From the NCBI GenBank assembly GCA_021827705.1, contig JAKAUQ010000029.1, positions 1 to 64,000 of the forward strand: a stretch of 64,000 nucleotides of DNA, in the 5' to 3' direction. The notes below the pieces were generated by a model. The model worked only from the letters and a program-made list of their open reading frames with translations, was not told the origin of the DNA and searched no databases. The DNA is from Actinomycetes bacterium. Lineage in GTDB: Bacteria > Actinomycetota > Acidimicrobiia > Acidimicrobiales > RAAP-2. Shown piece after piece: positions 12,693 to 23,115 of this stretch; the first letter of the stretch is position 1; every line of letters starts with the position of its first letter. Position numbers and translations under genes: made by a program.

Positions 12693-14705
12693 TCAGGACT
12701 CGCCGGCCGGCGCGGGCTCCACCTCGAGTCCCGGTCGGCGCAGGCTGTAGAGGGCGTCGCGCAGTGCCGCGGCCTCCTCGAAGCGCAGGTCGCGTGCCGC
12801 CTCCAGCATCGCGGCCTCGATGCGGGCGATCTCGGCGGCGTCGACGGGGGCGGGGGACTCCTCGAGATCCGGGACCGGCGCCCGACGCGCCGGGCGCGCC
12901 GCGGGCTCGCTGCGCAGCCGGCTGAGCAAGTCGGTGACCGACTTGGTGATGGTGCGCGGCTCGATCCCGCGCTCCAGGTTGTGCGCCAGCTGGCGCTGGC
13001 GGCGGTGCTCGGTGACGGCCATCGCCTCGCGGATCGAGTCGGTCAGCTGGTCGCCGTAGAGCACGGCCCGCCCGTTGGCGTTGCGCGCGGCGCGCCCGAT
13101 GGTCTGGATCAGGGCGCTGCGGGAGCGCAGGAACCCCTCCTTGTCCGCGTCCAGGATGGCCACCAGGGACACCTCGGGCAGATCGAGCCCCTCGCGCAGC
13201 AGGTTGATCCCGACGAGCACGTCGAAGGCCCCCGTGCGCAGATCGCGCAGGATCTCGATGCGCGCGATGGTGTCGATGTCGCTGTGCAGATACTGGACCC
13301 GGTAGCCGGCCTTGGCCAGGAAGGTCGTCAGGTCCTCGGCCATCTTCTTGGTCAAGGTCGTCACCAGCGCCCGCTCACCACGTGCGATGACCTGGTCGAG
13401 GCGCCCGCGCAGGTCATCGATCTGGTGGCGGGTGGGCACCAGCAGCACCTCGGGGTCGACCAGGCCCGTCGGGCGGATCACCTGCTCGACCACCTGGTCG
13501 CTCACCTCGAGCTCGTAGGGGCCCGGCGTCGCCGAGACGAAGACCACCTGGGGCACTAGCTCGATGAACTCGTCGAAGTTGAGCGGGCGATTGTCCAGCG
13601 CGCTCGGCAGGCGAAACCCGTGCTCGACCAGGACGTCCTTGCGGGACCGGTCCCCGGCGAACTGGCCGCGCACCTGGGGGACGGCCACGTGGGACTCGTC
13701 GATCACCACCAGAAAGTCTTCGGGGAAGTAGTCGAGCAGCGTGTAGGGACGCTCCCCCGCGCCGCGCCCGTCCAGGTGACGCGCGTAGTTCTCCACGCCC
13801 GAGCAGATCCCGGTCTGCTCGAGCATCTCCAGGTCGTACTCGGTGCGCTGGCGCAGGCGCTGGGCCTCCAGCAGGCTCCCCCGGGCGTTCAGCTCGGCCA
13901 GGCGGCCGGCCAGCTCCTCCTCGATCGCGCGGCAGGCGCGCGCCAGGGTCTCGGCCCCGGTCGCGTAGTGCGAGGCGGCGAAGATCGTCGTCTCGTCCAC
14001 GCGCCCCCGGTCCGCGCCCGTCAGCGGGTCGAAGAAGGCGATCGACTCGATCTCGTCGAACAGGGTCGAGATGCGCACGGCCTCGTTGGTGTAGGCGGGC
14101 TGCACCTCGATGGTGTCGCCGTGGACCCGAAAGGTCCCGCGCTGCAGGGTCATCTCGTTGCGCGTGTACTGCATCTCGATGAGCCGGCGCAGCGTGGCCC
14201 GCTGGTCGATCGGGTCGCCCACGCGCAGGGGCAGCATCCGGTCGCGGTACTCCAGCGGACTGCCCAGCCCGTAGATGCACGACACCGAGGCCACCACGAT
14301 GGTGTCGCGCCGCGTCAGCAGCGCCGACGTCGACGCGTGGCGGAGCCGGTCGATCTCCTCGTTGATCGAGCTGTCCTTCTCGATGTAGGTGTCGGTGCGC
14401 GGGATGTAGGCCTCGGGCTGGTAGTAGTCGTAGTAGGAAACGAAGAACTCCACGCGGTTGCTCGGCATCATGTCGCGCAGCTCGGCGGCCAGCTGGGCGG
14501 CCAGCGACTTGTTGGGCTCGAGGATCAGGGTCGGGCGCTGGACCTTCTCGACCAGCCAGGCGATGGTCGCGGTCTTGCCGCTGCCGGTGATCCCCTCGAG
14601 GGTCTGGAAGCGCAGACCGCTCGAGACGCCGCGGGCCAGGGCCTCGATGGCGGCGGGCTGGTCCCCGGCGGGAGCGAAGGCGGACTCGACGCGAAAGTCG
14701 CTCAC
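12693..14705 (-). CDS. uvrB: Excinuclease ABC subunit B
   Basis: [80 protein letters not shown]-terminal UVR motif; GTG start. Confidence 0.97.
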   Translation of the reverse strand: MSDFRVESAFAPAGDQPAAIEALARGVSSGLRFQTLEGITGSGKTATIAWLVEKVQRPTLILEPNKSLAAQLAAELRDMMPSNRVEFFVSYYDYYQPEAYIPRTDTYIEKDSSINEEIDRLRHASTSALLTRRDTIVVASVSCIYGLGSPLEYRDRMLPLRVGDPIDQRATLRRLIEMQYTRNEMTLQRGTFRVHGDTIEVQPAYTNEAVRISTLFDEIESIAFFDPLTGADRGRVDETTIFAASHYATGAETLARACRAIEEELAGRLAELNARGSLLEAQRLRQRTEYDLEMLEQTGICSGVENYARHLDGRGAGERPYTLLDYFPEDFLVVIDESHVAVPQVRGQFAGDRSRKDVLVEHGFRLPSALDNRPLNFDEFIELVPQVVFVSATPGPYELEVSDQVVEQVIRPTGLVDPEVLLVPTRHQIDDLRGRLDQVIARGERALVTTLTKKMAEDLTTFLAKAGYRVQYLHSDIDTIARIEILRDLRTGAFDVLVGINLLREGLDLPEVSLVAILDADKEGFLRSRSALIQTIGRAARNANGRAVLYGDQLTDSIREAMAVTEHRRQRQLAHNLERGIEPRTITKSVTDLLSRLRSEPAARPARRAPVPDLEESPAPVDAAEIARIEAAMLEAARDLRFEEAAALRDALYSLRRPGLEVEPAPAGES

Positions 14706-15292
14706 GCGGCGGCCAGCTGGGCCAGGGCCCGGTCCACGGCGGCGTGCAGGTCGTCCAGCGACCCGTCGTTGACGATGACCACGTCGGCCCACGCCGTGCG
14801 CACGTCGTTGGTCACCTGCGCGGTCAGGCGCCGGCGGGCATCGTCCTCGGACATCGCCCGCATCGTGACCAGGCGCTGCAGGGCCACGGCCGGATCAGCC
14901 ACCACGGTCCACACCACCGATGCGCCCAGCAGGTCGCGCAGCTCGGGACGGTAGAGGGGCACCGCCGCAAAGATCCACGGGACCTCGGCGGCGCTCAGCT
15001 GCTGGCGCAGCCGCTCAACGATCGCCGGATGCGTGATCCCCTCGAGGCGCCGGCGCGCCGCGTCGTCGCGAAAGACCACGCCAGCCAGGAACGCGCGGTC
15101 GAGGGATCCGTCGCCCGCCAGGGCCGCGGACCCGAAGGCGTCCACGATCGCGGTCCACACGGGGCCACCGGGCTCGGCCACCTCCCGGGCCGCGACGTCG
15201 GCGTCCACGACGGGGAAGCCCCGCTGCTCCAGGTACGCCCCGACGGTGCTCTTGCCCGCCCCGATGCCGCCGCTCACAATGACGACGCTCAT
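14702..15292 (-). CDS. coaE: Dephospho-CoA kinase
   Basis: [35 protein letters not shown]. Confidence 0.93.
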   Translation of the reverse strand: MSVVIVSGGIGAGKSTVGAYLEQRGFPVVDADVAAREVAEPGGPVWTAIVDAFGSAALAGDGSLDRAFLAGVVFRDDAARRRLEGITHPAIVERLRQQLSAAEVPWIFAAVPLYRPELRDLLGASVVWTVVADPAVALQRLVTMRAMSEDDARRRLTAQVTNDVRTAWADVVIVNDGSLDDLHAAVDRALAQLAAA

Positions 15293-15340
15293 GACCTCAC
15301 CGTAGCGACCCCGGGCTCGCCGGCCGCGGGCCGCGCCGCT

Positions 15341-16693
15341 CTACTCCTCGTCCTCGGTCTCGTCGCTGCTCGCGACGCCCTCGGAGTCGTCGTCGTGCTG
15401 GGGGGCCTCGGTGGCGTACTCCGCCCAGGCCGCCTGCGCCTCGGTCTCGGGCGTGAAGTCGCCGTACTCGATGCTCCCGATGTAGTTGCCCTCGGCGTCG
15501 TAGGCGTGCTCGCCGAACGCCTCGCGGTACTCGGCCGAGACCTCGCCGCCTTCCAGGGCCTGCTTGATCGACAGGCTGATGCGCCGGCGCCCGGTGTCGA
15601 GCTCGATGATCTTGACCCACAGCTCCTCGCCGGGCGAGACCACCTGGTCGGGCGAGTCCACGTGGTGCGTGGCCATCTCCGAGATGTGCACCAGGCCCTC
15701 GATGCCGTCGCCCACCTGCACGAACGCGCCGAAGGGCACCAGCTTGGTGACCCGGCCATAGACCAGCTGGTCTACTGCGTGGCCCTCGGCGAAGACCTGC
15801 CAGGGATCCATCTGGGTCGCCTTGAGGGACAGCGAGATGCGCTCCTTGGAGTAGTCGACGTCCAAGACCTCGACCTCGACCTCGTCGCCGACCGCCACGA
15901 CCTGGCTCGGGTGGTCGATGTGCTTCCAGGACAACTCAGACACGTGGATCAGGCCGTCCATGCCGCCCAGGTCCACGAAGGCGCCGAAGTTGACCACCGA
16001 GGACACGACGCCCTTGCGCCGCTCTCCGGGCTTGAGGTTGTTGAGGAAGTCGCCGCGCTGCTCCTTCTGGGTCTCCTCGAGCCACGCCCGACGCGACAGC
16101 ACCACGTTGTTGCGATTGCGGTCCAGCTCGATGATCTTGGCCTCGACGGTCTTGCCGATGTAGGGCTGCAGCTCGCGCACGCGGCGCAACTCGACCAGGG
16201 AGGCAGGCAGGAAGCCCCGCAGGCCGATGTCGACGATGAGGCCGCCCTTGACGACCTCGATGACCACGCCCTGGACGACCTCGTTGCGGGTCTTCAGGTC
16301 CTCGATCGTGGCCCAGGCCTTCTCGTACTGAGCCCGCTTCTTGGACAGGACGAGCCGCCCCTCCTTGTCCTCCTTCTGGAGCACCAGGCACTCGACGCGC
16401 TCGCCCAGGGACACGACCTCGTGGGGGTCGACGTCGTTGCGGATCGACAGCTCGCGCGCCGGGATCACGCCCTCGGACTTGAAGCCGATGTCGAGGAGCA
16501 CCTCGTCCCGGTCGATCTTGACCACCGTGCCGATCACCAGATCACCGTCGTCGAACTCGAGCACCGTCGAGCCCACCAGGTCGTTCAAGTCCGTGCCGAC
16601 CAGGTTGTCTTCGGTGATGACCCGGGGGGTGTAGTTGCCCTCGGCGTCGAACGTGCCCATGGGCACATCGGAAAGGAGCGAGCCCTCCGTCAT
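15341..16693 (-). CDS. rpsA: 30S ribosomal protein S1
   Basis: Four S1 repeats: GTVVKIDRDEVLLDIGFKSEGVIPARELSIRNDVDP; GVVSSVVNFGAFVDLGGMDGLIHVSELSW; acidic C-tail. Confidence 0.96.
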   Translation of the reverse strand: MTEGSLLSDVPMGTFDAEGNYTPRVITEDNLVGTDLNDLVGSTVLEFDDGDLVIGTVVKIDRDEVLLDIGFKSEGVIPARELSIRNDVDPHEVVSLGERVECLVLQKEDKEGRLVLSKKRAQYEKAWATIEDLKTRNEVVQGVVIEVVKGGLIVDIGLRGFLPASLVELRRVRELQPYIGKTVEAKIIELDRNRNNVVLSRRAWLEETQKEQRGDFLNNLKPGERRKGVVSSVVNFGAFVDLGGMDGLIHVSELSWKHIDHPSQVVAVGDEVEVEVLDVDYSKERISLSLKATQMDPWQVFAEGHAVDQLVYGRVTKLVPFGAFVQVGDGIEGLVHISEMATHHVDSPDQVVSPGEELWVKIIELDTGRRRISLSIKQALEGGEVSAEYREAFGEHAYDAEGNYIGSIEYGDFTPETEAQAAWAEYATEAPQHDDDSEGVASSDETEDEE

Positions 16694-16785
16694 ACAGACT
16701 GCCTTTTTCGTGACCGCACCGGGATCTGCCTAGACGACACGGGAGGGGCCACCGGTGCTGGCCCGACGGACGAGCCTAGCGCACC

Positions 16786-19395
16786 TCACCCTTTGGCCGT
16801 CGCCCAGTCCCGTCCCCAGCGCAGGGAGATCTCCAGGGGCACGCTCAGCGTGGCCGCCTCGGTTAGCGCCACCGCTATCACCTCGCTCACGGTGGCGCGC
16901 TCGTCGTCGGGCACCTCGACGACCACCTCGTCGTGGACCTGCAGGACCAGGCGGGAGCGCCACGGTCCCGCGGTCAAGGCGTGGTCCAGGCGCACCAGGG
17001 CGGACTTGAACACGTCGGCCGCCATGCCCTGGATCCCCGCGTTCATCGCCTGGCGCTCGGCCGCCGCGCGCGAGGCGCCGGTCGCCGTCGCCAGGTCCGG
17101 GAAGGGCCGGATGCGGCCGGCCTCGGTGCGCGAGAACCCTCGTTCACGGATCTCGGCCACGGTGCGCTCCATGTAGTGGCGCACGGTGGGGAAGCTCGTG
17201 AAGTAGCGGTCCATGATCTCGCGCGCGTGCGCGACCGGCAGCCCCAGGCGCTGGCTGAGGCCGAAGGTCTCCATACCGTAGGCCAGCCCGTAGGAGACGG
17301 CCTTGGCCTGCTCACGCTGCTCGTGAGTCACCTGCTCGGGGGCCACGCCGAAGACCAGGGCGGCGATCTGGCGGTGGACGTCCCGGCCCGCGGCGAAGGC
17401 GGCCAGCAGTCCCTGGTCCTGGGAGAGGTGAGCCAAGATCCGCAGCTCGATCTGGTTGTAGTCGGCCACGGCCAGCCACCAGCCCGGCGGGGGCACGAAG
17501 GCGGTGCGCAGGCGGCGTCCCTCCGTCGTGCGTACCGGGATGTTGTGCAGGTTGGGACCCTCCGAGGAGATCCGCCCGGTGCGCGCGACCATCTGATTGA
17601 AGATGGCGTGGATGCGTCCGTCGGGGCCGACACTGTCGATCAGCGTGACCCCGTAGGTGCTGCGCAGCTTCTCGACCTCCCGGTAGCGCAGCAGGCGTCC
17701 GACGATGGGGTGCTGGTCGGCCATGGCCTCGAGACTGGCCGCGTCGGTCGAGAAGCCCGTCTTGATCTTGCGCACCGGGCGCAGCCCCAGCTCGGTGAAG
17801 AGCACCATCTGGATCTGGGGCGACGAGTTGACGTTGAAGGGATGGCCGGCGAGCACCTGGATCTCCTGGTCGAGCTGGGCGGCCTCGGCGGCGAACTCGT
17901 CGGCGATCGCCCGCAGCACCGTCACGTCGACGCCCACGCCGATCATCTCCATGCGCGCCAGCACGGTGACCAGCGGCAGCTCGATCCCCTCGTAGACGGC
18001 CTCGAGCTGCCACGTGGCGATCTCGCGCCGCAGCGCAGCCCGAACTGCGGCGGCTCGCGACACCTGCTCGATCAGCGCGGACCCCGTACCGTCGTCGAAG
18101 AGCTGGCCCGACGTGGCCGCCGGGGCCAGTGCGACGAAGCGCTCGGCCACCGCGTCCAGGTCGTAGCGCCCGCTCACCGAGTCCACCAGGTAGGCCATCA
18201 GCGCGCTGTCGTCACGGGGAGTCGGCACCTGGCGGCCGGACTCCAGCAGTTCGCGCACCAGACCCTTGATGTCGTGGCCGGCCAGCGCAGATCCGTCGTA
18301 GCTAGCGATCCACTGGGCCTTTGGCACCACGGCGACGCGCGCGCTGGACGCGTCCAGGACGGCCACGTGGCCCCCCCGCGCGGCGATCACGCACTCGGGC
18401 GCGCCAGCCAGATCGTCGAGGTCGACCAGGCGCGCCGCCGGCACCACAGCCCCCGCGCGGCGACCCGGCACGGGGCGGTCCTCGGCGCCCGCACCGAGAA
18501 GGCCCTCGTCGAGCAGCTGGGCGAAGCGTCGCCGCATGGTTGCCATGTCGAAGCGGTCAAAGAACGTCTCGATCTCGCTGCGGCGCCAGCCGCCCACCGC
18601 CAGGTCCGCCAGGTCAACGTCCACGGGCACGTCGCGCACCAGCGCCATGACGTCGGCGTTGTGCCGGGCTCGCTCCTGGTGGATGGCCAGATTCTCGCGA
18701 AGCTTGGGCGTGAGCTCGTCGAGATGGGCGAAGATGCCGTTCAGATCGCCGAACTGTGTGAGCAGCCGCGCCGCGGTCTTCTCCCCCACGCCGGGCACGC
18801 CGGGCAGGTTGTCGCTGGCGTCACCCCGCATCGCGGCCAGCAGCGGGTAGCGCGCCGGCTCGATGCCACAGCGCGCCACGATGCCGGCCTCGTCGTAGAG
18901 GTCGTACTCGGACACGCCGCGCCGGTTGTACAGGACCCGCACGTAGGGATCCTCGACCAGCTGGAAGGTGTCGCGGTCCCCCGACACCACCACGGTCGCG
19001 TGCTGGTGGTCGCGCGCCCGGGTGGCCAAGGTCGCCAGGATGTCATCGGCCTCGTAGTCGGGCACGCCGATCACTGGGATGGCCAGTGCCTCGCAGAGCG
19101 CGCGAATGAAGTCGAACTGCGGCTCGAGCTGGGGCGGCGTCGCGGCGCGCCCTCCCTTGTAGTCCTCGACCAGGCGGTTGCGAAAAGACCCCCCCGGCAG
19201 GTCGAAGGCGACTGCCAGGGCCCGGGGCCGCCACGTGCGCACCAGGGTGTGCACCATAGCGGCAAAGCCGTGCAGGGCGTTGGTGGGCGCGCCGTCGGAG
19301 GTCGTGAGGTCGGCACTCAGGGCGAAGTAGGCGCGAAACGCCAGGGACATCCCATCGAGCAGGATGAGAGGGCCCCCCGCCGGCGGCTCAGCCAC
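16786..19395 (-). CDS. polA: DNA polymerase I
   Basis: 5'-nuclease domain LILLDGMSLAFRAYFAL.. and family A polymerase LAVADYNQIELRILAHLSQDQGLLAAFAAGRDVHRQIA..LVLQVHDEVVVEVP; start GTG at 19395 proposed. Confidence 0.95.
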   Translation of the reverse strand: MAEPPAGGPLILLDGMSLAFRAYFALSADLTTSDGAPTNALHGFAAMVHTLVRTWRPRALAVAFDLPGGSFRNRLVEDYKGGRAATPPQLEPQFDFIRALCEALAIPVIGVPDYEADDILATLATRARDHQHATVVVSGDRDTFQLVEDPYVRVLYNRRGVSEYDLYDEAGIVARCGIEPARYPLLAAMRGDASDNLPGVPGVGEKTAARLLTQFGDLNGIFAHLDELTPKLRENLAIHQERARHNADVMALVRDVPVDVDLADLAVGGWRRSEIETFFDRFDMATMRRRFAQLLDEGLLGAGAEDRPVPGRRAGAVVPAARLVDLDDLAGAPECVIAARGGHVAVLDASSARVAVVPKAQWIASYDGSALAGHDIKGLVRELLESGRQVPTPRDDSALMAYLVDSVSGRYDLDAVAERFVALAPAATSGQLFDDGTGSALIEQVSRAAAVRAALRREIATWQLEAVYEGIELPLVTVLARMEMIGVGVDVTVLRAIADEFAAEAAQLDQEIQVLAGHPFNVNSSPQIQMVLFTELGLRPVRKIKTGFSTDAASLEAMADQHPIVGRLLRYREVEKLRSTYGVTLIDSVGPDGRIHAIFNQMVARTGRISSEGPNLHNIPVRTTEGRRLRTAFVPPPGWWLAVADYNQIELRILAHLSQDQGLLAAFAAGRDVHRQIAALVFGVAPEQVTHEQREQAKAVSYGLAYGMETFGLSQRLGLPVAHAREIMDRYFTSFPTVRHYMERTVAEIRERGFSRTEAGRIRPFPDLATATGASRAAAERQAMNAGIQGMAADVFKSALVRLDHALTAGPWRSRLVLQVHDEVVVEVPDDERATVSEVIAVALTEAATLSVPLEISLRWGRDWATAKG

Positions 19396-19966
19396 CGAAC
19401 TCCCCGCGCAAGATCTCCTGGGCGACGTCGCGCATCCGCACGCGCGCGCGCATCGCGGCCTGCTGGATGGTGTCAAAGGCGGTCGGCTCGTCGACGGCCC
19501 GCTCGTCCATCAGCCGCTCCTTGGCCCGCTGGACCAGGTCGCGCGTCTCGATCTTGTCGTCGACCTGGTGCGGCTCGGGGCCGGCCGCCGGCGTCACGGT
19601 GGTCGGATCCAGGATCGCGGCCAGCTTGGGCAGCAGCTCGGAGGAGCGGAACGGCTTGACCAGGTAGGCCGCCACCCCGGCGTCGCGAGCGTTCTCGATG
19701 AGCGTGCGCTGGGAGAACGCGGTGAGCAAGACGACCACCGTGTCGCCGCCCTGGATGGCCCGGGCGATCTCGATCCCGTCCAGGCCAGGCATCTTGATGT
19801 CCAGCAGGGCGAGGTCGGGGTGGTGCTCCTCGATCAGGGCCAGGGCGTCATCACCTCGGGCGGCCTCGCCCACGACCAGGTAGCCGTCGCTCTCGAGCAT
19901 CTCCTTGAGATCGAGCCGGATGATCGACTCGTCATCGGCGATCACTACTCGTCGTTCCATCCCCAT
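19388..19966 (-). CDS. pdtaR: ANTAR-domain response regulator (PdtaR/Rv1626-like)
   Basis: MERRVVIADDESIIRLDLKEMLESDGYLVVGEAARGDDALALIEEHHPDLALLDIKMPGLDGIE plus C-terminal ANTAR helices RDLVQRAKERLMDERAVDEPTAFDTIQQAAMRARVRM. Confidence 0.9.
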   Translation of the reverse strand: MGMERRVVIADDESIIRLDLKEMLESDGYLVVGEAARGDDALALIEEHHPDLALLDIKMPGLDGIEIARAIQGGDTVVVLLTAFSQRTLIENARDAGVAAYLVKPFRSSELLPKLAAILDPTTVTPAAGPEPHQVDDKIETRDLVQRAKERLMDERAVDEPTAFDTIQQAAMRARVRMRDVAQEILRGEFGG

Positions 19967-20252
19967 CCTTTGGTTCCCACGACCGGAGCAACTCGTCGCG
20001 CTCCGCCACCAGCTCCCCCACCTCGCGCCGCCGGCGCCGCATCTCGGCTGCTGCGACCGCCACGTGGCGCGACAACTCTTCGTACTCCTGCGCTTGCGTC
20101 GGGGTTTCCGAGACTAGCGCCCGGATCCGGGCCTCGTCGAGTGCCGCGTTCCACACGGCCACCTGCTCTTCGAGCACGTGCAGGCTTTCGCGCGCCGCGC
20201 TCAGCCGTCGCTGGCAGTCCTCCAATCGGCGACGCTGCACCCGCAAGCCCAT
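19932..20252 (-). CDS. Hypothetical coiled-coil protein
   Basis: 106-aa helical, Arg/Glu-rich ORF filling the menC-pdtaR gap and overlapping the pdtaR start by 35 nt. Confidence 0.55.
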   Translation of the reverse strand: MGLRVQRRRLEDCQRRLSAARESLHVLEEQVAVWNAALDEARIRALVSETPTQAQEYEELSRHVAVAAAEMRRRRREVGELVAERDELLRSWEPKDGDGTTSSDRR

Positions 20253-20270
20253 CGCCCTCAGTGTACGGGC

Positions 20271-21302
20271 CTACCACCGCGCGCTGGCGACGCACGGTCC
20301 CGTGCGCACCGCGTCGGCGAGGCGGTAGCCCAGGCCCCCGGGAGCCGCGACCACGTCGCCCCCGCCCGTGACCTCGACGTCGGCGACGTCGCTCGGCTCG
20401 CGCACCGCGTCGGCGGCCAGCATCCGCAGGGCGCTGCGCCCGAGGGGCGACTCGAAGAAGCCCCCGACGTAGGGCCGCAGCCCCAGTGCGCTCGCCCGGC
20501 GGCACAGCTCCCGGGCGACCGCCAGTCCCCCGACCCGGCCCGGCTTGACGCACACCAGCTGGGCCGCGTGGTGGGCGGCGACGAGGCGCACGTCGGCCAA
20601 GCTGCGCATCCCCTCGTCGACGCTGAGCGGCACCGCGGTTCGCGAGGCCAGGGCCGTCAGGCGGGCCAGGTCCCCCGGGGCGAAGGGCTGCTCGACGGCC
20701 ACGACGCGCAGCCGGGTCCACAGCGCGGCCTCGTCGGCCAGGACCTCCTCGACACTGGTGGCCGAGGCGTTGTAGTCGAGCAGAACCTCGGAGCCCTGCT
20801 CGGCGAGCCAGGCCACCGCGTCCTGGCGCCACTGGCCCGGTCGCACCTTGGCCCGCATCCGCACACCCCCCACCGCCCCCGGCGGCGGGGGGTCGAGCAG
20901 CGAGACCGTGACCAGGGACGGGACCGGTCCCGCGACGTGCCACCCGGCTGGGCGCGCCAAGCCGGTCGACCGCAGGTGCAGGTCGAGCAGGGCCATCTCC
21001 ACCAGGGCCCAGGCCACCCGCGAGGCCGGGCGCGGACCAGCCAGCTGGCCCACGCGGCTCCAGGCCGGCAGCCGGGACTCGCGCGCGACGATTCCCCCCA
21101 GGCGCTCGCTCACCTCGGTGCGCAGAGCGTCGACCACCTCCTCGGCGCCGGGGTCCCCGTTGAGCGCGAAGGGCTGCACGCCCACCTCGCCGAACCCCTC
21201 CGCGCCCGGCGTGGCCAGTCGGGCCAGCAGCCGGGGCCGGAGATCGTGGTGCTGGCCCGCCGCGCGCACGGGCCGCGCCAGCACCGCGTCGCGACGCCAC
21301 AC
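20271..21302 (-). CDS. menC: o-Succinylbenzoate synthase (enolase superfamily)
   Basis: AKVRPG..VLLDYNAS..VAVEQPF..VPLSVDEGMRSLADV..VCVKPGRVGGL; start uncertain (GTG at 21302 proposed, the raw ORF runs through the tRNA). Confidence 0.8.
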   Translation of the reverse strand: MWRRDAVLARPVRAAGQHHDLRPRLLARLATPGAEGFGEVGVQPFALNGDPGAEEVVDALRTEVSERLGGIVARESRLPAWSRVGQLAGPRPASRVAWALVEMALLDLHLRSTGLARPAGWHVAGPVPSLVTVSLLDPPPPGAVGGVRMRAKVRPGQWRQDAVAWLAEQGSEVLLDYNASATSVEEVLADEAALWTRLRVVAVEQPFAPGDLARLTALASRTAVPLSVDEGMRSLADVRLVAAHHAAQLVCVKPGRVGGLAVARELCRRASALGLRPYVGGFFESPLGRSALRMLAADAVREPSDVADVEVTGGGDVVAAPGGLGYRLADAVRTGPCVASARW

Positions 21303-21351
21303 CTCGAGTGTCCCGGTGCTCCAGTCGATGGCTGCTACGGTAGACCGGCCT

Positions 21352-21435
21352 GCCCGGATGGCGGAATCGGTAGACGCGGAGGCCTCAAAAGCCTTTACTC
21401 GCAAGGGTGTGTGGGTTCGAGTCCCACTCCGGGCA
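21352..21435 (+). tRNA. tRNA-Leu (anticodon CAA), CCA not encoded (CCC follows)
   Basis: GCCCGGATGGCGGAATCGGTAGACGCGGAGGCCTCAAAAGCC..GGGTTCGAGTCCCACTCCGGGCA; 7-bp acceptor stem, long variable arm. Confidence 0.95.
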
Positions 21436-21496
21436 CCCACCGCCGCAGGTGCCTGTCAGACCCTCCCGTCGTGCGTAGCCCTGTTAGCGTGGCGCC

Positions 21497-22414
21497 GTGA
21501 GTTTCGACGTCCCCTGGCGCGACGACGCCGTCGCCCTGTTCCCGGGGCAGGGCTCGATCGCCTCGGGCGCGGGCCGGGCGTGGACGGCGAGCCCCCACTG
21601 GTCCCTGGTCGCCGAGGTCTCCGAGGCTGCGGGCACCGATGTGGCCCACCTCCTGCTCGACGCGTCCGACGAGGACGTGATCCGCACCGACCACGCCCAG
21701 CTGGCGACCTTCGCCCTGTCCCTGGTCGGCTACCACGACCTGCTGGCCCTGGGGTGGCGCCCCCGCTACCACCTGGGCCACAGCCTGGGCGAGTTCAGCG
21801 CCCTGACCGCCGCCGGTGTGCTCACGCTCGCCGATGCCGCGCGCCTGATCGCCGTGCGCGGAGCCGCCATGGCCGAGGCCGCCCGGACCACCGCGGGGGC
21901 GATGCTCGCCCTGCTCGGTGGTGACGACGCGGCGCGTGCCCTGCTCGAGCAGCGACCGGGCATCTACGTGGCCAACGTGAACGGGGCCGGCCAGCTGGTC
22001 GTCAGCGGCGAGATGGCCGCGCTCGACGCCCTGGCCGGTGACGCCCGCGACCTCGGATTCAAGCGCGCGACCCGCCTCCCGGTCGGCGGCGCCTTCCACT
22101 CCCCTCTCATGGTGCCGGCCCAGGGCGCCCTGGACGCCCAGCTGGCGCGCACCCAGTGGCACACGAGTGACGCCGTCGTGGTGGCCAACGTGGACGGTCG
22201 GGTCCACCCGGCCGCCGACTGGCCCGACCTCCTGAGCCGCCAGCTCACCAGCCCCATCGAGTTCGTGGCCGCCACGACCGGGCTGCCCGACACGGTCACC
22301 GCCAGCATCGAGATGCCGCCCGGCGCCGTGCTGAGTGGGCTCACCCGGAGGATCCGCCCCTTCGCCACCCAGGTGGCCCTGACCGAGCCCGCCGAGCTGC
22401 GGGCCCTGGCGTGA
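21497..22414 (+). CDS. fabD: Malonyl-CoA:ACP transacylase
   Basis: VALFPGQGS..YHLGHSLGEFSALTAAGVLTLADAARLIAVRG..LPVGGAFHSPLM. Confidence 0.93.
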   Translation: MSFDVPWRDDAVALFPGQGSIASGAGRAWTASPHWSLVAEVSEAAGTDVAHLLLDASDEDVIRTDHAQLATFALSLVGYHDLLALGWRPRYHLGHSLGEFSALTAAGVLTLADAARLIAVRGAAMAEAARTTAGAMLALLGGDDAARALLEQRPGIYVANVNGAGQLVVSGEMAALDALAGDARDLGFKRATRLPVGGAFHSPLMVPAQGALDAQLARTQWHTSDAVVVANVDGRVHPAADWPDLLSRQLTSPIEFVAATTGLPDTVTASIEMPPGAVLSGLTRRIRPFATQVALTEPAELRALA

Positions 22415-23115
22415 GCCGCGTCGTCCTGGTCACCGGCGCGAGCCAGGGCATTGGCGCCGCCATTGCCGCGGGCTTCGTCGCGCTGGGCGACGTGGTTGTG
22501 ACGCTGTCCCGGCGCGCACTGGCGCCCGCTGGGGTCGCCGAGGCCCTCGCCGTCGACGTCGCCGACAGTGCCGCCGTCACGGCCGCCGTCAAGGGCCTCG
22601 TCGAGCGCCACGGGCCCATCGAGGTGGCGGTCCTCAACGCGGGGATCACCCGCGACGGGCTCGCCCTGCGCATGACCGACGCCCAGTGGCGCGAGGTCCT
22701 CTCCATCGACCTAGACGGCGCCTTCTACACGGCTCGCGCGGTCCTGGCACCCATGGTGCGCGCGCGCCGGGGGGCCATCATCTTCGTCGGCTCGGTGAGC
22801 CCCTTCCTCGGCGTTCCCGGCCAGGCCAACTACGCCGCCGCCAAGGCCGGGCTGGTCGGCCTGGCCCGGTCACTGGCCCGCGAGCTGGCCTCGCGCTCCA
22901 TTACGGTCAACGTCATCGCCCCGGGCCTCATCGAGACCGAGATGACCCGCGACGTGTCCGCCGACGGTCCCGCCGGGTCCGCGGGCATCCCCCTCGGCCA
23001 CCGCGGCCAGCCCGCCGACGTCGCCGCGGCGGCGCTGTTCCTGGCCAGCGACGGCGCCCGCTACATCACGGGCGCCGTCGTCCCGGTCGACGGTGGTCTG
23101 GCCCTCGGGCTCTAG
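22411..23115 (+). CDS. fabG: 3-oxoacyl-ACP reductase (SDR)
   Basis: VVLVTGASQGIGAAIAAGF..VLNAGITRDGL..ANYAAAKAGLVGLARSLARELA..VNVIAPGLIETEMT. Confidence 0.93.
   Translation: MSRVVLVTGASQGIGAAIAAGFVALGDVVVTLSRRALAPAGVAEALAVDVADSAAVTAAVKGLVERHGPIEVAVLNAGITRDGLALRMTDAQWREVLSIDLDGAFYTARAVLAPMVRARRGAIIFVGSVSPFLGVPGQANYAAAKAGLVGLARSLARELASRSITVNVIAPGLIETEMTRDVSADGPAGSAGIPLGHRGQPADVAAAALFLASDGARYITGAVVPVDGGLALGL

Noticed and set aside
16933-19659. 908-aa plus-strand ORF antisense to polA (similarly 14744-17176, 10067-11767, 44502-46361, 3117-4673, 48086-49444, 61275-62531)
   Set aside because: Low-complexity His/Asp/Gly/Arg/Val-rich translations exactly opposite well-recognised genes; expected shadow ORFs in high-GC DNA with few stops.
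20271-21440. MenC ORF start at 21440 as given in the ORF track
   Set aside because: That start lies across tRNA-Leu(CAA); MTHTP-type N-terminus is translated tRNA sequence. An internal GTG near 21302 is more plausible.
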